This document shows, piece after piece, positions 6,120-10,614 of a stretch of DNA of 10,614 nucleotides. Positions within the stretch are counted from its first letter, which is position 1. Each line of letters starts with the position of its first letter. The notes below the pieces were generated by a model. That model was not told the DNA's origin. It did no database searches and saw only the letters and a list, made by a program, of their open reading frames with translations. The DNA lies in assembly GCA_030620115.1 (NCBI GenBank), contig JAUXFG010000135.1:1-10614 (forward strand). The letters are read 5' to 3'. The stretch comes from Candidatus Fermentibacterota bacterium. Lineage in GTDB: Bacteria; JAFGKV01. A program made the position numbers and the translations under genes.

Positions 6120-8717
6120 ATGCGAGTCCTGGCAGCGTTCTTCCTCCTTTGCTTTTGGGCGCCTCCGCCTTTTGCGGCCCAGGTGTCCAACCAGGTTACT
6201 GATAGAGTCACCGCCCCTCTTTTCGAGATTCCACATGCTGATTCCACTGCCATAGAACCGCTTCTGGTGGGGGTTATCATTGGCCGGCAAGAGGTTGGCG
6301 CCTTGGAGGTACTCAGGGAAGGCGATCGTTTCCTGATTCCATTGGAGGCATTTTCGGAGATTGCCGGCATCACCATCACTCTGGTTGGGGAGCTGACGCG
6401 GCTTTCGACCCCATTGGGAGCCGTGGACCTTGGTCCTGCCGACCTCAGGATCATCCATGGAGAGACATTTCTGACGCAGAGCGCCATAGAGCAAAGGCTC
6501 GGAACCTATATCAGCTTCGATCGTGAGGAGTATGCGCTGCGTTTCGACATGCCGTGGCGTCCTGCACAGGGTGAGCGCCTTGTGCTCACCGATATGATCA
6601 CACCCGAAGCGACACCTCCAGCGATGAGTATCTCAACAATCCGCGAAGATCTCGCCTTGAGCCGGCGGGGTGATTCCCACAGTAGCCGCAGCGCAACAAT
6701 GCTGGCGGGACGATTGGCGGGCGGTACATGGCGCGTTCGGTATCAGGACGATTTTTCCGGCAGCAGGAATCTTCGACAGTATGCATGGCGGATCACACGT
6801 GGCAGGGGTCTTTTCCTGCTTGGACAACAGGATCTTCACCTCCATCCTTTGCTTGGAAGCTTCGAGCTCACAGGCCTGCAGGCAGCCTGGACCAACCAGC
6901 CTCTTGAACTCTTCCCTCCTATTGCGGAGTCGCGGGAACTTCTGCCACGACGAGTGCGCCCCATTGCTACCTTTCGGGGTCAGGGGCCTCCCGGTGGAAT
7001 GGCGGAGTTACGGATCGAGGGGAAAGTAGTCGACGTCCAGACAATCCCCCTCAATGGGGCATATGAGTTCCTGGAGGTCCAGCTGCCGGGGCGTTTGCTT
7101 GGGCAGATTGAGGTTCTGGTGTACGATCGTCGCAACCTCTCGATTCCAGTGGCCATTCACCAGCAGAGACCGAGTGTTTCAGAATTCCTCCTCTCGAAGG
7201 GTGCATTGATCCAGCTTGGCGGTTTCGGATATGATGGAAACCTGGGGCAAGACTTAATGGACGAGGAGAGAACAGGGGAGGTGGCTGGATTCTATCAGGC
7301 ACGGTACGGGATCTGGGATGGGGTGACCGTCGAAGCTGCGATCCAGGAATCCAATGACATGCCACAATACATGGGAGGCTTGGTGGTCGGTCTGGGCACG
7401 GGATCGGTCCTGTCACTAGGTGCGGCAGGATCCAGAGGGAAAGAGGCCCGTGGTGCAGACCTCGAAGTGCATCGAGGCCACTGGCATGTTCTTGGAAGTG
7501 CATCAACCCATGCCAGTGGTTTCTCCGCGCCAGAATCCGAGGAGCATTCCCAGTATTTCGCCGAACTCACCTATGTGCCCGGTACCCGCATGAACCTGTC
7601 ACTGATCGGTCGACGCAGGTTGGGGGGAATCGAGAAGATATCCTATGTTCTTCCAGCGATATCGTGCTGGCCAACCTCAAGACTCTCGGTGCGTGTCCGG
7701 CCGGATTATGCGGGCGATTACCAATTCGATCTCTATTACCGGCCACACCGGAGGATTCGTATCACCGTGCACCAGCAGGATGTGACGGCGCTTGATATTT
7801 CGCAGACCTTGCGGCGTTCGTACCGGGTGTCACTCGGTACGGAGTTCAAAGAGGGAATGTCCACCCGATACTCAGGCCTGCTCAGTTATGCCGGTCGAGG
7901 TGTGGATTCCTTCTGCTGGAGCCTTGGGGCGTCAACCGATGGCAAGAAGCACGAGGCTCTCGGCTCGGCGGAAGTCCGGATTGGGTTGGGTTTTCTGGCG
8001 AGAGTGGGCGTCGAACAGGATCTCTCTTCTCATGCGGAAGGATGGCGGAGTTGGGATTCACGGGTGGTCACGTTTGGTCTTACCATGGACATGGCGGTGG
8101 TAGGGGGCCGCTTGCTCCCGGCTCGGGCACATGCAATCCGAGCGGAACGTGGGGGAATAGCCGGTCAGATCAAGGTTATTGAGGATGAGGCGCCTACACG
8201 GCACGGCTTCAAGAACCTGTATATATTCTTGAACGGACAGCCTGCGGCTCGGACTCACGCAGGCGGCGCCTTCTTCGTCGGAGATCTTGAGGCCGGCGTA
8301 TATCTCGTGGAGCTCGACACTGAGAATCTCCCTCTGGAGCTGTCGCCCGTGCGTGGATCAATCGTGGCTGAAGTCGCTGCTGGCGCGGTGACTGGGGTCA
8401 GCTTTCTGGTTCGGCCTGAGTATGGATTGGCGGGGAGGGTGGCTGACTTGAATAGCACGACAGTGCCAGGCGTTCGCGTGGAGCTTTTGGACAAGACCGG
8501 CCATGTGCTCCGGACAGTGATCACCGATCGCTTTGGTTTGTTTCGTATAGATGGCATCCTCGTTGGTGTTTACCAACTGCGTGTCTCTCCCGAAAGTTTC
8601 CCTGATGTTTCGTTCATTTTGCCCACCAGGACCGTGGTGATCCGTGACGATTTCCTTTTTGATCAGAACCTCAAGCTTCCTCTCGTCTTGGAGACCGAAT
8701 CACCGCAATCTGACTGA
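6120..8717 (+). CDS. Outer-membrane fimbrial usher with two C-terminal transthyretin-like domains (865 aa)
   Basis: The usher forms the outer-membrane pore through which chaperone-bound subunits are assembled and exported. A signal peptide occupies about residues 1-20. An N-terminal periplasmic domain (about 45-145) has GDRFLIPLEAFSEIAGI (68-84) and ISFDREEYALRFD (131-143), resembling archaic ushers. The plug-like segment follows at about 280-345 (ATFRGQGP, AELRIEGKVVD, GAYEFLEVQLPG, IEVLVYDRR). From roughly 190 to 665 the sequence has the alternating pattern of an aromatic-rich beta-barrel, interrupted by the plug. The C-terminus differs from the PapC/FimD type. Residues about 678-766 and 767-855 look like two tandem beta-sandwich repeats of the CarboxypepD_reg/transthyretin kind (GGAFFVGDLEAGVYLVEL; TDRFGLFRIDGILVGVYQL). 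AGGAGG lies 7 nt before the ATG, the best ribosome binding site after that of the major subunit. A 39-nt gap separates it from the chaperone gene. No fimbrial gene follows. Confidence 0.82.
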   Translation: MRVLAAFFLLCFWAPPPFAAQVSNQVTDRVTAPLFEIPHADSTAIEPLLVGVIIGRQEVGALEVLREGDRFLIPLEAFSEIAGITITLVGELTRLSTPLGAVDLGPADLRIIHGETFLTQSAIEQRLGTYISFDREEYALRFDMPWRPAQGERLVLTDMITPEATPPAMSISTIREDLALSRRGDSHSSRSATMLAGRLAGGTWRVRYQDDFSGSRNLRQYAWRITRGRGLFLLGQQDLHLHPLLGSFELTGLQAAWTNQPLELFPPIAESRELLPRRVRPIATFRGQGPPGGMAELRIEGKVVDVQTIPLNGAYEFLEVQLPGRLLGQIEVLVYDRRNLSIPVAIHQQRPSVSEFLLSKGALIQLGGFGYDGNLGQDLMDEERTGEVAGFYQARYGIWDGVTVEAAIQESNDMPQYMGGLVVGLGTGSVLSLGAAGSRGKEARGADLEVHRGHWHVLGSASTHASGFSAPESEEHSQYFAELTYVPGTRMNLSLIGRRRLGGIEKISYVLPAISCWPTSRLSVRVRPDYAGDYQFDLYYRPHRRIRITVHQQDVTALDISQTLRRSYRVSLGTEFKEGMSTRYSGLLSYAGRGVDSFCWSLGASTDGKKHEALGSAEVRIGLGFLARVGVEQDLSSHAEGWRSWDSRVVTFGLTMDMAVVGGRLLPARAHAIRAERGGIAGQIKVIEDEAPTRHGFKNLYIFLNGQPAARTHAGGAFFVGDLEAGVYLVELDTENLPLELSPVRGSIVAEVAAGAVTGVSFLVRPEYGLAGRVADLNSTTVPGVRVELLDKTGHVLRTVITDRFGLFRIDGILVGVYQLRVSPESFPDVSFILPTRTVVIRDDFLFDQNLKLPLVLETESPQSD

Positions 8718-8777
8718 TCCCGCTCGCGCATATCGTAACCGTTCCCGGGTTTAGCCCAGTGCGGCAATCCATGGTTT

Positions 8778-9386
8778 CTATTGGATCAACTTCTCGGCAA
8801 GAGAATACGGAAGCCCCGCAAAGAGACTGTGACGAGAAAGACTTCCGAATTCTCGTGAGTCATCACACCCAAAGGAAATCACCATGTCCTGTATTTGGAC
8901 TGCCTTAACGGTCACATTTCCACAAGCTGAAATCACACTAGAGATCTCGGTTTGAAAGGATTTCTCCAATTTTCTCTGATAGACTTGTATCAAGCGCATG
9001 ACCTGCTCCGGTTGAAGTCTCGCGACCAATACGCTTGGCTCGTTTCTCATGTTGATGCCGATAGCTCCTGGTTTTATATGACAATGCGGCGTTTCTTCAA
9101 TCAGCTTCTCCGCGTATGCTGATGAATATCCCTTTTGATCCACCAGCTTTTGGATCATCTTCTCCTTCAGATCGGTCCCGCAGCCGAATGCGTAACGTGC
9201 GCCAGGGCAGGTGAATTGGGAGGGATCGAGCAGAATCTTATGAACGCAGGCCATTTCTATGACCTCGCAAAACCGATCCACATGAGGAGATAGAAATCCC
9301 TCCTTATATTTTGCATTTGAACTAAGAATGGAAACGCCGTGCCAGCGTCCGCCGATCATTTTTTCCAATGTCCTCATTGTTTCCAC
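8778..9386 (-). CDS. DUF169 family protein (202 aa)
   Basis: This is a cytoplasmic protein of the DUF169/COG2043 family, whose biochemical role is not established. Matching features are RFCEVIEMA (38-46), the cysteine-containing TCPGARYAFGCG (59-70) and EPSVLVARLQPEQVMRLIQ (116-134). The C-terminal block also fits: SACG (153-156), SFGCDDSREF (171-180) and GLPYSLAEKL (191-200). Seven cysteines, several in the conserved blocks, would permit metal or cofactor binding, but no ligand can be assigned. Length is near the family norm. The start is taken as GTG at 9386 because AGGAG lies 8 nt upstream; an ATG three codons later (9377) overlaps the stop of the small upstream ORF by ATGA but is poorly spaced from that site. 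It is the last gene of the minus-strand block and converges on the usher with 60 nt between and no clear terminator. Confidence 0.82.
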   Translation of the reverse strand: METMRTLEKMIGGRWHGVSILSSNAKYKEGFLSPHVDRFCEVIEMACVHKILLDPSQFTCPGARYAFGCGTDLKEKMIQKLVDQKGYSSAYAEKLIEETPHCHIKPGAIGINMRNEPSVLVARLQPEQVMRLIQVYQRKLEKSFQTEISSVISACGNVTVKAVQIQDMVISFGCDDSREFGSLSRHSLFAGLPYSLAEKLIQ

Positions 9387-9517
9387 GTTCGCTTCTCCTG
9401 TTGGATTCCTTGCAACAATCCATCTCCTTCCAGAATACCTACCGGTTGACTAACTTCGACAAAGATATCTTGCCGAGCGGCATCGAGCGATAGGATCACA
9501 AGATCGGCCTGCATCAT
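9374..9517 (-). pseudogene. 47-codon ORF resembling the interior of a radical SAM protein; probable gene remnant
   Basis: The ORF runs from ATG 9517 to TGA 9374. It reads ADLVILSLDAARQDIF, then SQPVGILEGDGLLQGI. From memory of COG0731-type radical SAM proteins, this matches the stretch ADVVxxSLDAADxxxFxxINRPxxxLxxxxIIEGL, which lies well inside that domain and after the CxxxCxxC cluster. No cluster cysteines are present, so the fragment could not be catalytic. It is in frame with the preceding yggS-like gene, separated by its TGA and two codons, and has no good ribosome binding site. Its stop overlaps the ATG at 9377 of the DUF169 gene. Two readings fit: a remnant left by a deletion between yggS and the DUF169 gene, or a short coupling ORF. 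A read-through extension of YggS is less likely because YggS already ends at its natural terminus. The similarity is a judgement by eye. Confidence 0.4.
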
Positions 9518-9523
9518 TTGAAA

Positions 9524-10219
9524 TCATGCTTCATTCCGGGCTCCAAATAATCTTGTCCCGATTCGTACGACATTTGCGCCTTCCTCAATGGCTTGTTCAT
9601 AGCTATTGCTCATTCCCATGGAGAGGAATCTCATTTCCGTGTGCGGCACGTTCTCCTTTATCAGTTGGTCGAACAGTTTTTTGGTGAGGCGAAAGTAAGG
9701 CCTGGCCTCTTCCGGATCGCCAAAACGCGGACCCATCGTCATGAGGCCCTGGATTTCAATATGCTTCAATTCCGCAATTTGCCTCACAAGGGAAATCAAT
9801 TCATCTGGCGGCGCTCCGGTCTTGTTGGACTCCCGACCACTATTGATTTCGATGAGTACCGGCATGACTTTGCCAATATCCGCACAGCGGCGGTCCACGG
9901 CCTCGGCAATCCGCAGAGAATCGATGGTCTCGATCATGTCAAACAATTCAACCGCTCTTTTTGCTTTATTCCGTTGCAGGTGTCCGATGAGATGCCATTG
10001 CAGCCGGCGAGACGTCTCCTGCATTTCCCATTCCTTCAATGTTTGCCGCATCGCTTCAGCTTCTTGAATATAGTTGTAGCCGACCGCAACGATGCCGGAT
10101 GCTACGGCCGTTTGCACTTCAGCCGCACTGCGTGTCTTGGCGGCTGCCACAAGGAGAACGTGCGGCGGAAGAGAGCCTTTTATTGCTCTTACCCGTTGTT
10201 CAAGACTCTCTTTTTTCAT
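9524..10219 (-). CDS. yggS: YggS/PLPBP family pyridoxal 5'-phosphate homeostasis protein (231 aa)
   Basis: This is a single-domain TIM-barrel protein that binds PLP covalently and buffers vitamin B6 pools in the cytoplasm; the family has no confirmed enzyme activity. The PLP-binding lysine is K28 in VLLVAAAKTR (21-30). Further family blocks are WHLIGHLQRNK (75-85), VLIEINSG (121-128), QGLMTMGP (157-164), EEARPYFR (170-177) and the phosphate-binding C-terminal region LSMGMSNSYEQAIEEGANVVRIGTRLFGAR in two parts (199-217, 218-228). The usual GENYVQE motif is GYNYIQE here (47-53), with the Glu replaced by Tyr. The start is fixed at ATG 10219 by AAGGAG 7 nt upstream and by the start of family similarity. 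Upstream in-frame sequence to 10549 is open but belongs to the overlapping membrane-protein gene. Its ATG overlaps that gene's stop as ATGA, indicating translational coupling. Confidence 0.92.
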   Translation of the reverse strand: MKKESLEQRVRAIKGSLPPHVLLVAAAKTRSAAEVQTAVASGIVAVGYNYIQEAEAMRQTLKEWEMQETSRRLQWHLIGHLQRNKAKRAVELFDMIETIDSLRIAEAVDRRCADIGKVMPVLIEINSGRESNKTGAPPDELISLVRQIAELKHIEIQGLMTMGPRFGDPEEARPYFRLTKKLFDQLIKENVPHTEMRFLSMGMSNSYEQAIEEGANVVRIGTRLFGARNEA

Positions 10220-10614
10220 TGTTCGCTCCTTGTCGCAAAAAGTAAGGGGAATGCGATATCGCTCGTACAACAGGGAATCCAGACCGCAACGAACAAGAAA
10301 AAGCCGGTCACCACCACCGTGAAAACCCCAAAGCCCGCTTCCAAGGCCATGAGTATGTGAAACAAAGATGCCCACGTGCTTAACAACACGTGTCCGGCAT
10401 GGGGGAATTTGGTTGCGGGCCGCCAGCAGGCAAATGCAATCCCGGCGAATGCCAACGGATTCACGAGCCACCATTTTTCGATGAACCCGAGATGAATGCC
10501 CCGATTCGGCATATCCAAAAGGATTTCCCCAATATAGGGAATAATGCAATCACTCAAGCTGGCGATTCCGATCGCCCCGGAGTATCCGATTATTAGGGTC
10601 GGCCAGAGCCTGCC
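10216..10614 (-). CDS. Polytopic membrane protein, N-terminus beyond the window (132 aa visible)
   Basis: The minus-strand frame is open from the window edge to TGA at 10216-10218, and I do not recognise the family. The visible 132 residues contain about four hydrophobic segments: around LIIGYSGAIGIASL (near the window edge), WWLVNPLAFAGIAFACW, HVLLSTWASLFHILMALEAG and GVFTVVVTGFFLFVAVWIP. Conserved-looking polar residues within or beside them include several His (GIHLGF, PHAGH, LFHIL) and Cys-Cys after the last helix. The C-terminal tail is short and charged (ATRSEQ). The gene is accepted as real because of its helix pattern and because its stop overlaps the yggS start by ATGA. A TTG at 10557 could be read as a start, but the frame continues upstream with another hydrophobic stretch, so the gene is more likely cut by the window edge. 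Confidence 0.6.
   Translation of the reverse strand, partial: GRLWPTLIIGYSGAIGIASLSDCIIPYIGEILLDMPNRGIHLGFIEKWWLVNPLAFAGIAFACWRPATKFPHAGHVLLSTWASLFHILMALEAGFGVFTVVVTGFFLFVAVWIPCCTSDIAFPLLFATRSEQ

Noticed and set aside
8718-8777. Terminator between the convergent usher and DUF169 genes
   Set aside because: Only a weak GGGTTTAGCCC-type stem is present and no T-run follows on either strand.
9593-10360. 255-codon plus-strand ORF opposite yggS
   Set aside because: It is the antisense shadow of a clearly conserved YggS gene and the membrane-protein end; His/Arg/Phe-rich composition and no family features.
10220-10549. In-frame N-terminal extension of the YggS protein to 10549
   Set aside because: Family similarity begins at the ATG 10219, which has an ideal AAGGAG; the extra sequence is an alternate frame of the overlapping membrane-protein gene.
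1-10614. CRISPR arrays, tRNA or rRNA genes, insertion sequence transposases, phage genes
   Set aside because: No regularly spaced identical repeats of CRISPR type, no tRNA cloverleaf or rRNA sequence, and no transposase or phage protein found on either strand.

Overview
The window comes from a Gram-negative bacterium of moderate GC content that I cannot place in a phylum. The outer membrane is implied by a periplasmic chaperone and an outer-membrane usher. Most named genes belong to widely distributed families; the fimbrial subunits and the intergenic DNA are the unfamiliar parts.

Left block (minus strand, 195-3056): a tldD-pmbA (tldE) pair with 3 nt between them. It encodes the two subunits of the TldD/TldE heterodimeric metallopeptidase. 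A 20-nt perfect palindrome lies 53 nt downstream of pmbA.

Centre, intergenic (3057-3993): about 940 nt with no convincing gene but much structure. It holds an imperfect inverted-repeat element flanked by an 11-bp near-repeat (MITE-like). It also holds two similarly built promoter-like modules 469-470 bp apart (3397-3468 and 3866-3938). Each consists of direct repeats at exactly 11-bp periodicity starting CTTAACA, a TATATT at the same offset (+49), and an identical GTCGAGTGCA at the expected transcript start. The 11-bp array resembles Pho-box-type sites bound by PhoB/PhoP/SphR response regulators. Between the modules lie several hairpins and an orphan Shine-Dalgarno sequence without a start codon.

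Centre, genes (plus strand, 3994-8717): a compact four-gene chaperone-usher fimbrial operon in the order putative major subunit, minor subunit, chaperone, usher. The two subunits share a C-terminal signature (LELD, then GTYS 11 residues on). The chaperone and usher look closest to the archaic (Csu-like) branch. The usher ends in two tandem transthyretin/CarboxypepD_reg-like domains. There is no separate two-domain tip adhesin. Strong ribosome binding sites precede the first subunit and the usher; the middle two genes have weak ones and a hairpin sits on the second gene's start.

Right block (minus strand, 8778-10614, convergent with the usher): a partial polytopic membrane protein overlaps by ATGA a YggS/PLPBP-type PLP-binding protein. 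Next comes a 47-codon ORF resembling the interior of a radical SAM protein, then a DUF169 protein. The small ORF is in frame with the yggS stop and overlaps the DUF169 gene, suggesting either a gene remnant left by a deletion or a recent nonsense change.
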